A stretch of 64,000 nucleotides of DNA from Crocinitomicaceae bacterium (GTDB lineage: Bacteria; Bacteroidota; Bacteroidia; Flavobacteriales_D; Crocinitomicaceae). Each line of letters opens with the position of its first letter. The stretch's first letter is position 1. The stretch is taken from positions 62,001 to 126,000 of the forward strand of contig JAURMI010000006.1 of the NCBI GenBank assembly GCA_030830785.1, given 5' to 3'. This document shows, piece by piece, positions 41,995 to 49,608 of the stretch. Under the pieces are notes generated by a model. It made no database searches. It saw only the letters and a program-made list of their open reading frames with translations, and was not told the origin of the DNA. The position numbers were made by a program, and so were the translations under genes.

Positions 41995-42990
41995 TTAAAC
42001 TATTTGATATCCAACACTTTGAGCTACTTTTTTTATGTCCTCAAATAATTCTTTGAACGCCGGGTAATCCAATTGCTGTGAAGCATCTGATTTGGCCAGT
42101 ATTGGATTAGGATGTGTTTCAATAAGTAATCCATCTATGCCCATCGCAACGCAAGCGCGTGCTAGTGGATTCACGCCATAAGCGTAGCCCATTGCGTGTG
42201 AAGGGTCTAAAATGATCGGTAAGTTGGTATGCTCCTGCAGCCAAGCAACACCACATAAATCTAAGGTAAATCTGGTACCTGTTTCAAACGTTCGGATACC
42301 GCGTTCGCACAAGATTACATTTGGATTTCCACCCGATAAAACAAATTCCGCAGCTTGCACAAATTCTTGCAAAGTGGTCCCAAAACCTCTTTTAATTAAA
42401 ACAGGTTTTTTGGTTTTGGCACAAGCTCTTAAAATTCCCTGATCGTACATCGCTTTGGCACCAACTTGAATAATATCTGTGTGTGCTATAATTTCATCTA
42501 TATGCGTAGCATCTCGGGCTTCAGTTATAACGTTAAGTCCATATTCTTCACGCATTTTAGCCAACAGATGCAAGCCCTCCAGGCCCATTCCCTGAAAAGA
42601 GTAGGGGCTGGTTCGCGGTTTGTAAGCGCCACCCCGTAGCGTGCTTAGCCCCATTGAAACTAGTAATTGGGCAGCGCCACGAATTTGTTCTTCTGATTCT
42701 ACCGAACAAGGACCACCAATCAGCAACGTTTGTTTAGTGTTTCCTCCAATTCTTATTTTTCCAAAGGAAACTTCTCTTTTTTGTTCTTGGAATTTTTTTG
42801 AGGCCAATTGAATATCATTGGCAAAAACCCAATAATTCGAACAATGTGCTTGAAGCTCAGTGGGTACTTCCTTTAGACCACTTGCAGTAATTAAGTAATC
42901 TTTGTTTTGATAGCTGATATGAAATGCCTTTGCACTTTTAGCAAGTTCGCTCGCTTTAGCATGAGCAATTTCTTTAAGTTCGATAATCAT
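41995..42990 (-). CDS. 3-Deoxy-7-phosphoheptulonate synthase (DAHP synthase, type I beta)
   Basis: First step of the shikimate pathway: condenses erythrose 4-phosphate and phosphoenolpyruvate. The 331 residues begin with an extra domain of about 90 residues. The barrel then shows G-G-P-C-S-V-E-S, G-G-A-Y-K-P-R-T-S-P-Y-S-F-Q-G, V-L-I-K-R-G, and D-P-S-H-A-M-G near its end. K-P-R-T-S-P-Y-S-F separates it from KDO-8-phosphate synthase. Its start overlaps the stop of the epimerase-CBS gene by 4 bases. Confidence 0.93.
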   Translation of the reverse strand: MIIELKEIAHAKASELAKSAKAFHISYQNKDYLITASGLKEVPTELQAHCSNYWVFANDIQLASKKFQEQKREVSFGKIRIGGNTKQTLLIGGPCSVESEEQIRGAAQLLVSMGLSTLRGGAYKPRTSPYSFQGMGLEGLHLLAKMREEYGLNVITEARDATHIDEIIAHTDIIQVGAKAMYDQGILRACAKTKKPVLIKRGFGTTLQEFVQAAEFVLSGGNPNVILCERGIRTFETGTRFTLDLCGVAWLQEHTNLPIILDPSHAMGYAYGVNPLARACVAMGIDGLLIETHPNPILAKSDASQQLDYPAFKELFEDIKKVAQSVGYQIV

Positions 42991-43991
42991 AATTCTGCTT
43001 TAATGAGGTTTGAGAACTGAACAATTCCTTTAAGCCGTTTATTGTTGTCAATTACAGGTAAATATAAGACTGCAAAAGGGCTATTTTTTATCAATTTCAA
43101 CAATTCAACGACTGTCGAATTTTCTTCAATACAAATTGGATTGAAATTGATCATAGTTTCCACACTGAGTTTGTCTAATTGATTGATATTTTTTAGCAGT
43201 GCTTTTCTAATGTCTGCACTTGAACACAATCCAACTAATTTTTTTTGCTCATCAATGGCCATTGCAACACCCATTTGTCCGGATTCTACGCACTGAAGTA
43301 CCTCGAGCATAGTAGCTCCTTGAAGCTTAAATAGTGGCGTTTCATTAATTGGAACCATGAAATCTTTTACCCGAAATTCTGAACCAATGGAGCGCTTGGT
43401 GAGATTCATAAGCGCATTTCCAACACTGGCTTGCTTAAATAAATATGACCCAGAAACAGCTGTACTGACCCCCATTTGTCTTAAAATAAACGAAACCTCT
43501 GCATTGACCCCACCATCTACATGAATTGATTTATTTGGGTACTGCTTTCTGAAATTTCTTATTTTATTAAAATTTTCATTGTCAAATTTGCCGCCAGATT
43601 GTCCTGGAATGGTGGCCATAATTAATATAAAGTCAAAATCTTTGTATGCATCAAAAATTTCTAATGCTGTTGGCGTAATTATTGAGATTCCTTTTTTAGA
43701 ATCTATTTGTGTAGGGATTTTTAGAATATCCTTTAAAGGTTCAGCTTGAAAAGTGAGATATTCGACTGGGTTTTCAATTAAAAAGGGATAAAATTTTTCA
43801 GGTTCTTCTGTTATAATGTGTAAATCCAAGGGTAAATCACATTGTGCCCTAATTTGTTTAATATCTTCAAAAACACTCAAATCATCATTGCAATCAATGT
43901 GTAACATATCAACTTGGTGCGCCACCAAATCACTAATCACCCTATTTAGTGGGCGTGAGGCATCAGAATAAATTGAAGCTGAAATTTTCAT
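42987..43991 (-). CDS. Ribulose-phosphate 3-epimerase-like domain fused to a CBS pair
   Basis: A 334-residue fusion. Residues 1-210 look like ribulose-phosphate 3-epimerase with all main marks: S-A-S-I-Y-S-D, H-I-D-C-N-D, L-D-L-H-I-I, A-T-I-P-G-Q-S-G-G, H-V-D-G-G-V-N and S-G-S-Y-L-F, so the His/Asp metal ligands are kept. Residues 215-334 form two CBS motifs (V-K-D-F-M-V-P and V-E-T-M-I-N, each followed by the domain's usual strand-helix units). CBS pairs usually bind adenosine nucleotides. It heads the operon with DAHP synthase and a KdsC-like phosphatase. Start ATG at 43991 lies just after the ffs terminator. Confidence 0.85.
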   Translation of the reverse strand: MKISASIYSDASRPLNRVISDLVAHQVDMLHIDCNDDLSVFEDIKQIRAQCDLPLDLHIITEEPEKFYPFLIENPVEYLTFQAEPLKDILKIPTQIDSKKGISIITPTALEIFDAYKDFDFILIMATIPGQSGGKFDNENFNKIRNFRKQYPNKSIHVDGGVNAEVSFILRQMGVSTAVSGSYLFKQASVGNALMNLTKRSIGSEFRVKDFMVPINETPLFKLQGATMLEVLQCVESGQMGVAMAIDEQKKLVGLCSSADIRKALLKNINQLDKLSVETMINFNPICIEENSTVVELLKLIKNSPFAVLYLPVIDNNKRLKGIVQFSNLIKAEL

Positions 43992-43997
43992 TTTGCC

Positions 43998-44007
43998 AAA
44001 AAAAAAA
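43998..44007 (-). terminator. T-tract terminating the SRP RNA
   Basis: Ten T on the minus strand directly after the terminal stem of the RNA. The stem GGGGTAAG/CTTACCCC serves as the terminator hairpin. The epimerase-CBS ATG follows 6 bases later. Confidence 0.65.
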
Positions 44008-44010
44008 GAT

Positions 44011-44108
44011 GGGGTAAGCTACTTTTATCGCACCGCTACAACCTCATACCTTTGCTACATTCCTGTCCTGGAGGATTCAGAGGGAGCTGGTCGTAAAAGA
44101 CTTACCCC
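44011..44108 (-). ncRNA. ffs: Small signal recognition particle RNA (4.5S-type)
   Basis: A 98-nucleotide RNA recognised by its apical domain on the minus strand: CAGG, ACA, GGAA tetraloop, UGU, AGCA. This is the exact asymmetric-loop arrangement that binds Ffh (in E. coli: CAGG-UCC-GGAA-GGA-AGCA). ACA and UGU pair perfectly. The ends GGGGUAAG and CUUACCCC form an 8-base-pair stem, and inside it CUUUUA pairs with UAAAAG. A TATTTTTG box lies three bases upstream and a T10 tract follows. It directs membrane-protein ribosomes to FtsY; ffh is not in the window. Confidence 0.85.
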
Positions 44109-44111
44109 ATG

Positions 44112-44143
44112 CAAAAATAACTAATTCTTCTTATTTTAAGCAA
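44112..44143 (-). promoter_or_regulatory. Promoter of ffs
   Basis: TTG (44141-44143), 21-base spacer, TATTTTTG (44112-44119) on the minus strand. The RNA's first G at 44108 is four positions beyond the box, which gives a calibration for transcription starts in this genome. The TTG lies within the last codons of the upstream unknown gene. Confidence 0.65.
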
Positions 44144-44615
44144 CAATTGCTCTGTTCAGCAAGCAAATCATAGCTAAGGTTACGATAAATAGTTGGGTGG
44201 CAGTTTCTTCCGAAAGTGAGGATCCGTCTTCATCTTCTTCAGAAACTTCCATTGCCATAAACTGAGCTAAATTGGGTTGGTCGCAAAATGATTCAATTAT
44301 TTCCTCGTCTTCACTTTCGAAATATTGGTCGAGCATATCAAAAAATGGTTCTTCCATTTCGTCAATATCTTTTTCTGAAATCGTGTTTAAGTCAATACCA
44401 TCTTGCTTAAAGGCTTCTAATATCAGGCAAAAATAGTAGATCAATAGGCCCTCAAGTTCTTCATTTTTATATTCTTCTGGTGCGGTCATTACGTAGCCAA
44501 GGAGGGCCGATTGTGCATCGGCATAGCGCTCAGTAATGTGTTCTAATTGATCATCTGAAAGATTATCTACAACCTCAATCGCTTTTTCAATAGCCGCTAA
44601 AGTAACATGTTTCAT
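44136..44615 (-). CDS. Unknown acidic cytoplasmic protein, 159 residues
   Basis: I do not recognise this family. The 159 residues are strongly acidic (many runs of E and D, such as E-S-E-D-E-E-I-I-E-S and S-E-E-D-E-D) with helical amphipathic stretches and a hydrophobic end (L-F-I-V-T-L-A-M-I-C-L-L-N-R-A-I-V-A). It has no signal peptide. It has its own -7 box 14 bases before the start and lies immediately upstream of ffs, whose -33 element it contains. A helical adaptor-like protein is possible. Confidence 0.75.
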   Translation of the reverse strand: MKHVTLAAIEKAIEVVDNLSDDQLEHITERYADAQSALLGYVMTAPEEYKNEELEGLLIYYFCLILEAFKQDGIDLNTISEKDIDEMEEPFFDMLDQYFESEDEEIIESFCDQPNLAQFMAMEVSEEDEDGSSLSEETATQLFIVTLAMICLLNRAIVA

Positions 44616-44629
44616 AAGAAAATTTTTTA

Positions 44630-44637
44630 CAAAGGTA
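44630..44637 (-). promoter_or_regulatory. -7 box of the acidic unknown gene
   Basis: TACCTTTG on the minus strand, 14 bases before the ATG at 44615. No TTG partner found. Confidence 0.45.
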
Positions 44638-44714
44638 ATTTAATTCTAATGCTTTATTGAATGTAACATGGGCTACAAATCATTTTATTGAAAGTTATGA
44701 ATTTTGTAGTCGAA

Positions 44715-44942
44715 ATGAAAAAGATACTTCAAACTGAGCGTTACTTTACAGCAATCGGCTATGTAGTTGGTGGTTTTCTAGGATACATCTATTTTTTAAT
44801 GTTCCCATGTACTACAGGTTGCGCATTGCGCAGTACACCATATGCAACAATTTTGTTTGGTTTGCTTTTAGGAGGTAGTGTCTTTCAATTTATTTTCGAA
44901 CGTGTAATAAAAAATAAAAAAAATGTCAAAAACAATCATTGA
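44715..44942 (+). CDS. Small membrane protein, DUF6132-like
   Basis: A 75-residue protein with two membrane helices joined by a short Cys-containing loop: G-Y-V-V-G-G-F-L-G-Y-I-Y-F then P-C-T-T-G-C-A-L. The P-C-x2-G-C motif and glycine-rich helix suit DUF6132. The two cysteines could take part in sulfur or metal handling alongside the rhodaneses behind it. ATG at 44715 chosen; an ATG at 44697 would add six residues. The rhodanese gene overlaps its 3' end by 20 bases. Confidence 0.8.
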   Translation: MKKILQTERYFTAIGYVVGGFLGYIYFLMFPCTTGCALRSTPYATILFGLLLGGSVFQFIFERVIKNKKNVKNNH

Positions 44943-45177
44943 TGTGCGCACACGTGCAGAGTTTGCAGGTGGCCACGTAGCGGGTTCAGTCAATATACCG
45001 CTCCAAGAAATCACAAGCCGAATTGAAGAAATTAAAGCTATGGCACAACCCATTATTTTTTGTTGTGCATCCGGTAACCGCTCAGGACAGGCAACACATT
45101 ATTTTCAATCTATTGGCGTTGATTGCCAAAACGGAGGTTCGTGGATGGAAGTGAATTATTTAGTTGCTCAAAATTAA
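44923..45177 (+). CDS. Single-domain rhodanese-like protein
   Basis: An 84-residue sulfur-transferase fold. I-D-V-R-T-R-A-E-F is the first signature, and the catalytic Cys lies in I-F-C-C-A-S-G-N-R-S. The active loop C-C-A-S-G-x-R-S is shared with the next gene. It overlaps the small membrane protein and ends three bases before the second rhodanese. No signal peptide. Confidence 0.9.
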   Translation: MSKTIIDVRTRAEFAGGHVAGSVNIPLQEITSRIEEIKAMAQPIIFCCASGNRSGQATHYFQSIGVDCQNGGSWMEVNYLVAQN

Positions 45178-45180
45178 GAC

Positions 45181-45483
45181 ATGTCAATACTCAAAAAACT
45201 TTTTGGCGCTACTAGCGTTAATTTCGCAGAGTTAGTCAATGAAGGGGCCGTAATCATTGACGTACGAACCCCTGCAGAATACAAAGGTGGGCATATCAAA
45301 GGGGCTTTAAATATACCCTTGCAATCTTTGCAATCTAATTTGGCAAAAATCCCAAAGAATAAAACGATAATCACTTGTTGTGCATCAGGGATGCGCAGTG
45401 GAAGTGCTAAAAGCCTATTGAAAGCAACTGGTTATAACGTGCATAACGGAGGTGCTTGGACAACCCTTAGAAGTAAGATTTAG
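45181..45483 (+). CDS. Single-domain rhodanese-like protein
   Basis: A 100-residue protein with D-V-R-T-P-A-E-Y-K-G-G-H and catalytic loop I-T-C-C-A-S-G-M-R-S, similar to its neighbour and with an N-terminal helix added. The two are clearly related but not identical, so they may be an old duplication. A strong terminator follows. Confidence 0.9.
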   Translation: MSILKKLFGATSVNFAELVNEGAVIIDVRTPAEYKGGHIKGALNIPLQSLQSNLAKIPKNKTIITCCASGMRSGSAKSLLKATGYNVHNGGAWTTLRSKI

Positions 45484-45500
45484 CGATTTCAAAGAAAGAG

Positions 45501-45526
45501 AAAAGGCGGCTATAAGGCCGCCTTTT
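45501..45526. terminator. Bidirectional hairpin terminator between convergent genes
   Basis: A 10-base-pair stem AAAAGGCGGC with GCCGCCTTTT, a 6-base loop, an A-run in front and a T-run behind. It lies between the second rhodanese and the DPP-IV-type peptidase and can serve both. Confidence 0.85.
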
Positions 45527-45541
45527 TTATTGGGGTTACTT

Positions 45542-47650
45542 TTACTTATTATTCTCAATGATATACATCAATACCTTTTCCATGAGATGTGCACGGTCCT
45601 TTCCGCCAACATTGTGTGGATGCATCGGATAAATAAAATAATCGGCCTGCACACCGTTATCTATAAACGATTTGATTAGGGCTTCGTTATGTTGCATTAA
45701 CACCACATCGTCTATAGTACCATGAATGAGTAATAATTTACCTTTCAAATTTTGTGTATGGTTTAAAAGTGAATTGGCACTGTAGCCCTCAGGGTTTTGT
45801 TCGGGGCGGTCCATGTAGCGCTCTCCGTACATGACCTCATAAAATTTCCAGTCCGTAACAGGCCCACCTGCAACCCCCGCGTTGAAAATTCCAGCTTGGC
45901 GTAACATCAATGACGTGGTCATGAATCCACCAAATGACCAACCATGAACCGCAAATCTATTGCCATCAATATAAGGTAGGGTCTTTAAATATTCTACCCC
46001 TGAGAGTTGATCTTCCATTTCTACGGTACCTAATTGACGGTGAATTTGACTTTCAAAGTCAAAACCGCGTTCTGCTGAACCTCTATTATCGAGCGTAAAT
46101 ACGATGTAACCTTGATTTGCCAACCAATGCATCCATAGATTAGCGCCTGCTAAATAACTATTTGTTACCATCTGAGCATGTGGTCCTCCATAAACGTATA
46201 CGAGAACAGGATACTTTTTAGATGCATCAAAATCTGAAGGCTTGATCATTCGGTAATAAAGCGCCGAGCCGTCTTTCGCTTTGATATTGCCAATTTCTGT
46301 ACTTCCGATGTTGTAATCGGCTAATTTATCTACCGAAACCATAAGCATCTTGGCCATTTTACCGTTTAAGGTCCAGATATATTCTGAATTTGGTGTTTCA
46401 AGGCTGCTATATCCGTCATAATAATACGTACCCATATCACAAAGCTCAAAACGGTGGTTGCCTTCAGCTTGGGTCAGTAGGCGATTGTTGCCGTTTAAAT
46501 CGCATTCATAGATGAGCGTATTACATGGGTTAGGTCCTGTAGCGCTGTAATAGATTTTAGAGCCATCAGCGCTTGCTTTTAAGATTTCTTTGAGTACGAA
46601 TTTATTTGCAGTAACTGGCTTGATATATTCACCATTGATGTCAACTAAATAGAGATTGTTAAAACCATTCTTTTCTGAAATCCAAAGAAAATTATCTGAA
46701 TTAGAATTTGGGAAAAAAGCTGGGTGTTCTGGTTCTACCCATTTGTCGTTTTGCTCTTCCCAAAGGGTGCGCACCAGTTTGCCTTTCAAGTCATATAAAT
46801 AAAGCCACATGTGGTTTTGGTCTCTATTGACTTCTGCAACCAAAAGATACTTTTCACTAGGGGTGAAAGCAACATTAGTTAAATACGAATCTTCACCAGA
46901 AATTGGCTTGATAAAAACCGTTTTTTTTGTTTTTAAGTTGTAAATGCCCAAACGTGGTTTTTCAGATGCTTGCCCTGCCATAGGATATTTGATAAACCTC
47001 ACTGCACCTGGAGTTTGGTTGATATCGAGTAGGGGATAGTCATGCACTGCACTTTCATCTTTCTGGTAAAATGCTAGAAAAGCACCTGAATATGACCAAA
47101 AAATCCCTTCTGATATACCAAACTCATTGCGCGCAAAGCTTTGTCCTGAAACAATATTTTTGTCTTTATTTTTCGTTACGGCACGGCCATCCACAAATAA
47201 ATTATTATCAATTGTGTAGGCAGCTCTTTTTGAGGCACTATGAAAATGCGTGTTTTCTGCAGCAGAATTTATTTGGAAAACTAAACCACTTTTATTCACC
47301 ACATTGTATTGTGCAAATACACTGCCACCGTCTGAAATTTCTAGCGTTTCCTTGTCAATCCACTTGGTAAAACCCAAATGTGCAAATGATGTGTTGAGTT
47401 TTTCATTTATTTCATTTACGCTAGTGAGCTCCAATGATTTTTCTGAAGACACACTACTAGACTGCAATGACTGCCAATCTGCACTACAAAACGAATAGGC
47501 ATCGCTTTGAGGTATCCATTGAAAATTATTGATGCGTGTAGGCCAAAGTGCGCGTTGTTTTAGAACAGATTCTTTGAGGTCAAATGATTTTTTTTGTCCG
47601 TAGCTGACAATTGCTAAAGTGAAAATTACAAGTGATAAAAAAAGTTTCAT
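45542..47650 (-). CDS. Secreted S9 prolyl oligopeptidase family peptidase (DPP-IV type)
   Basis: An exported serine exopeptidase, 702 residues, starting with a signal peptide ending V-S-Y-G-Q. The first 420 residues form a beta-propeller; the C-terminal alpha/beta hydrolase has nucleophile Ser in G-W-S-F-G-G-F near 571, Asp in H-G-T-I-D-D-V-V and His in P-H-N-V-G-G-K-D-R-A-H. The match is to the S9B (DPP-IV) subgroup, which removes X-Pro dipeptides and could feed the peptide transporters of this genome. Its start overlaps the DUF2461 stop by four bases. Confidence 0.92.
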   Translation of the reverse strand: MKLFLSLVIFTLAIVSYGQKKSFDLKESVLKQRALWPTRINNFQWIPQSDAYSFCSADWQSLQSSSVSSEKSLELTSVNEINEKLNTSFAHLGFTKWIDKETLEISDGGSVFAQYNVVNKSGLVFQINSAAENTHFHSASKRAAYTIDNNLFVDGRAVTKNKDKNIVSGQSFARNEFGISEGIFWSYSGAFLAFYQKDESAVHDYPLLDINQTPGAVRFIKYPMAGQASEKPRLGIYNLKTKKTVFIKPISGEDSYLTNVAFTPSEKYLLVAEVNRDQNHMWLYLYDLKGKLVRTLWEEQNDKWVEPEHPAFFPNSNSDNFLWISEKNGFNNLYLVDINGEYIKPVTANKFVLKEILKASADGSKIYYSATGPNPCNTLIYECDLNGNNRLLTQAEGNHRFELCDMGTYYYDGYSSLETPNSEYIWTLNGKMAKMLMVSVDKLADYNIGSTEIGNIKAKDGSALYYRMIKPSDFDASKKYPVLVYVYGGPHAQMVTNSYLAGANLWMHWLANQGYIVFTLDNRGSAERGFDFESQIHRQLGTVEMEDQLSGVEYLKTLPYIDGNRFAVHGWSFGGFMTTSLMLRQAGIFNAGVAGGPVTDWKFYEVMYGERYMDRPEQNPEGYSANSLLNHTQNLKGKLLLIHGTIDDVVLMQHNEALIKSFIDNGVQADYFIYPMHPHNVGGKDRAHLMEKVLMYIIENNK

Positions 47651-48321
47651 GTGCGTTGAATAAACTGATTGAAAAATAATTCGAGTGGTCTACCGACCTC
47701 ATAACACTTCAAAAGTAATTGATCTAACTCAGGATCTAAAATACTTTCTGCTTCAAAAGTGCTATAAAAATAAAACTGCTTATTGAAAAGCAAGGGTTCT
47801 TTGGTAGCCGCATCTTGAAAATATTTATCAATTTTCTTATTCTTTTCGCCATGGATGGCACCAAATAATTCTTTGAAATCCTTGTTGTTTATTAACTTTT
47901 GAAAGGTGTCGAGTTCAGTGGCAATACCTTCTCGCAGGGCATACAAATCATCTTTATCAATTTCATACACGCCGCCATAAGCCCGAACGTGCTCCGGAGT
48001 TAGTTCAAAATAAATGCCGTGAATAGAGCTACTTTTCTTGCCATTAGGTGATATCACTGCAGAACACATCGTTTTATAAGGCGTTTTGTCTTTTGAAAAA
48101 CGGATATCCCGATTGATGCGAAAAATGCATTCACTGGCTTTCAGGTCCTTGAAAACTGGTTCCTTCTTTGCCAATGCATCGATTAAATGCTGGGTAAAGG
48201 CCTTAAAAGGTTCCTTAACATTTGTTTCATAGCGCTTTCGGTTGGCATCAAACCATTCTTTATGGTTATTGGCCGCTAGTTCTTTGAAAAAATCGAGGTA
48301 GTCTTGTGTGAAGTAGGGCAT
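47647..48321 (-). CDS. DUF2461 (TIGR02453) family protein
   Basis: A 224-residue cytoplasmic protein recognised from N-N-H-K-E-W-F-D-A-N-R-K-R-Y, F-R-I-N-R-D-I-R-F-S-K-D-K-T-P-Y-K-T and G-I-Y-F-E-L. Function is unknown to me. The ATG at 48321 begins the family's conserved N-terminus; an in-frame upstream ATG at 48390 is read through the rpsF promoter region and is rejected. It is divergent from rpsF and is followed directly by the peptidase gene. Confidence 0.88.
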   Translation of the reverse strand: MPYFTQDYLDFFKELAANNHKEWFDANRKRYETNVKEPFKAFTQHLIDALAKKEPVFKDLKASECIFRINRDIRFSKDKTPYKTMCSAVISPNGKKSSSIHGIYFELTPEHVRAYGGVYEIDKDDLYALREGIATELDTFQKLINNKDFKELFGAIHGEKNKKIDKYFQDAATKEPLLFNKQFYFYSTFEAESILDPELDQLLLKCYEVGRPLELFFNQFIQRT

Positions 48322-48352
48322 TGAGTAAAGGTAAGTAAAATGTAAAAATATA

Positions 48353-48382
48353 TTGTATTTATAGACTTTCTTCGTATCTTTG
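48353..48382 (+). promoter_or_regulatory. Promoter of rpsF-rpsR-rplI
   Basis: TTG (48353-48355), 19-base spacer and TATCTTTG (48375-48382), the best full match to the Bacteroidota promoter consensus in the window. The rpsF ATG is 35 bases further on, leaving room for a short A/T-rich leader. Confidence 0.7.
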
Positions 48383-48417
48383 CACCCCAAAAGTTTAATA
48401 AATTAAAGTTTAACCTT

Positions 48418-48756
48418 ATGAATTCTTACGAAACTGTTTTCATTTTAACTCCCGTTTTGTCTGATGAACAGGCAAAGGAAGCAGTACAGAAATTCGAAGG
48501 CGAGATCACTTCTAAAGGAGGTAAAATCAAGCATTCGGAGAGCTGGGGTTTGCGCAAATTGGCATACCCAATCCAGAAAAAATCAACAGGATTTTATTTT
48601 CTTGCTGAATTTGAAGCTGAAGGCAACGTGGTTGCAGATTATGAATTGATGATGAAGCGCGATGAGCGTGTGCTTCGATTCTTAACTGTTAAAATGGATG
48701 TCGATCACCTTGCATACGCTGACAAACGCCGTGCAAAAGCTGGAGCAACTGCCTAA
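48418..48756 (+). CDS. rpsF: 30S ribosomal protein S6
   Basis: A 112-residue ribosomal protein that binds S18 and 16S rRNA in the platform. It carries [11 protein letters not shown] at the start, [10 protein letters not shown] in the middle and E-R-V-L-R-F-L at the end. It leads rpsR and rplI with gaps of about 30 bases, the usual order. Confidence 0.97.
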   Translation: MNSYETVFILTPVLSDEQAKEAVQKFEGEITSKGGKIKHSESWGLRKLAYPIQKKSTGFYFLAEFEAEGNVVADYELMMKRDERVLRFLTVKMDVDHLAYADKRRAKAGATA

Positions 48757-48789
48757 TTATTGTATAACCCATTAAAAAATTAACGAGAA

Positions 48790-49050
48790 ATGTCAAACGA
48801 TATCCGTTACCTTACTCCGATTAACATCGATATTAAAAAGGAGAAATATTGCCGCTTTAAGAAGAGCGGAATAAAATTCATCGACTATAAAGACGCTAAT
48901 TTCTTATTGAAATTAGTTAACGAACAAGGTAAGATTTTACCGCGTCGCATTACTGGTACCTCTGCAAAGTATCAAAAACGTGTCAACAAAGCGATTAAAC
49001 GTGCGCGTCACCTTGCTATAATGCCATATGTTGGCGACATGTTGAAATAA
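48790..49050 (+). CDS. rpsR: 30S ribosomal protein S18
   Basis: An 86-residue basic protein with [25 protein letters not shown] and A-I-K-R-A-R-H-L-A, the family's defining regions. Partner of S6. Confidence 0.97.
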   Translation: MSNDIRYLTPINIDIKKEKYCRFKKSGIKFIDYKDANFLLKLVNEQGKILPRRITGTSAKYQKRVNKAIKRARHLAIMPYVGDMLK

Positions 49051-49080
49051 GTCATTGTTGAACGAATTAATTGAGAAATC

Positions 49081-49527
49081 ATGGAAGTCATTCTAAAGAA
49101 AAATGTAGATAAACTTGGTTACGCCAATGAGGTGGTAACTGTAAAGCCTGGATATGGACGTAATTTCCTTATTCCTCAAGGCTATGCAATTTTGGCGACA
49201 ACTAGTGCTAAAAAAGCGCATGAAGAAGTGATGCGACAAAAATCACACAAAGAATCAAAAATGTTGGCAGAGGCTCAAGAAGTTGCAGCAAAACTTGCTG
49301 ATGTTTCTATCAGCATAGCCACAAAAGCTGGTGAAAATGGTAAAATCTTCGGATCAATTAATACTGTCCAACTTGCTGAAGCACTTCGCGGTGCTGGTTT
49401 TGAAGTAGACCGCAAATCATTGAAAATCAAAGATGAGCCGATCCGTGAACTTGGTTCATTCGAAGCCGAAGCCAACCTTTACAAAGGTGTGAAGCAGAGC
49501 TTTAAATTTGAAGTGGTTAGCGAATAA
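49081..49527 (+). CDS. rplI: 50S ribosomal protein L9
   Basis: A 148-residue two-domain protein. The N-terminal rRNA-binding part has V-I-L-K-K-N-V-D-K-L-G, V-K-P-G-Y-G-R-N-F-L-I-P-Q and a long connecting helix; G-K-I-F-G-S-I marks the C-terminal domain. It closes the operon and a strong terminator follows. Confidence 0.97.
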   Translation: MEVILKKNVDKLGYANEVVTVKPGYGRNFLIPQGYAILATTSAKKAHEEVMRQKSHKESKMLAEAQEVAAKLADVSISIATKAGENGKIFGSINTVQLAEALRGAGFEVDRKSLKIKDEPIRELGSFEAEANLYKGVKQSFKFEVVSE

Positions 49528-49546
49528 TTACAACAAAGAACATTTT

Positions 49547-49577
49547 AAAAAAGCCCTGCAATTGCGGGGCTTTTTTT
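49547..49577 (+). terminator. Hairpin terminator after rplI
   Basis: A 13-base-pair stem (49547-49559 with 49564-49576, one G-U pair), a 4-base loop and a T-tract. It also has an A-run on its left and may serve the convergent hldD gene. Confidence 0.88.
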
Positions 49578-49608
49578 ATCTAAATATATTTTTGATCGTA
49601 AAGTCAAA

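Noticed and set aside
41995-42990. KDO-8-phosphate synthase (KdsA) as identity of the DAHP synthase gene
   Set aside because: G-G-A-Y-K-P-R-T-S-P-Y-S-F-Q-G is the DAHP synthase pattern; KdsA has the K-A-N-R-S motif instead.
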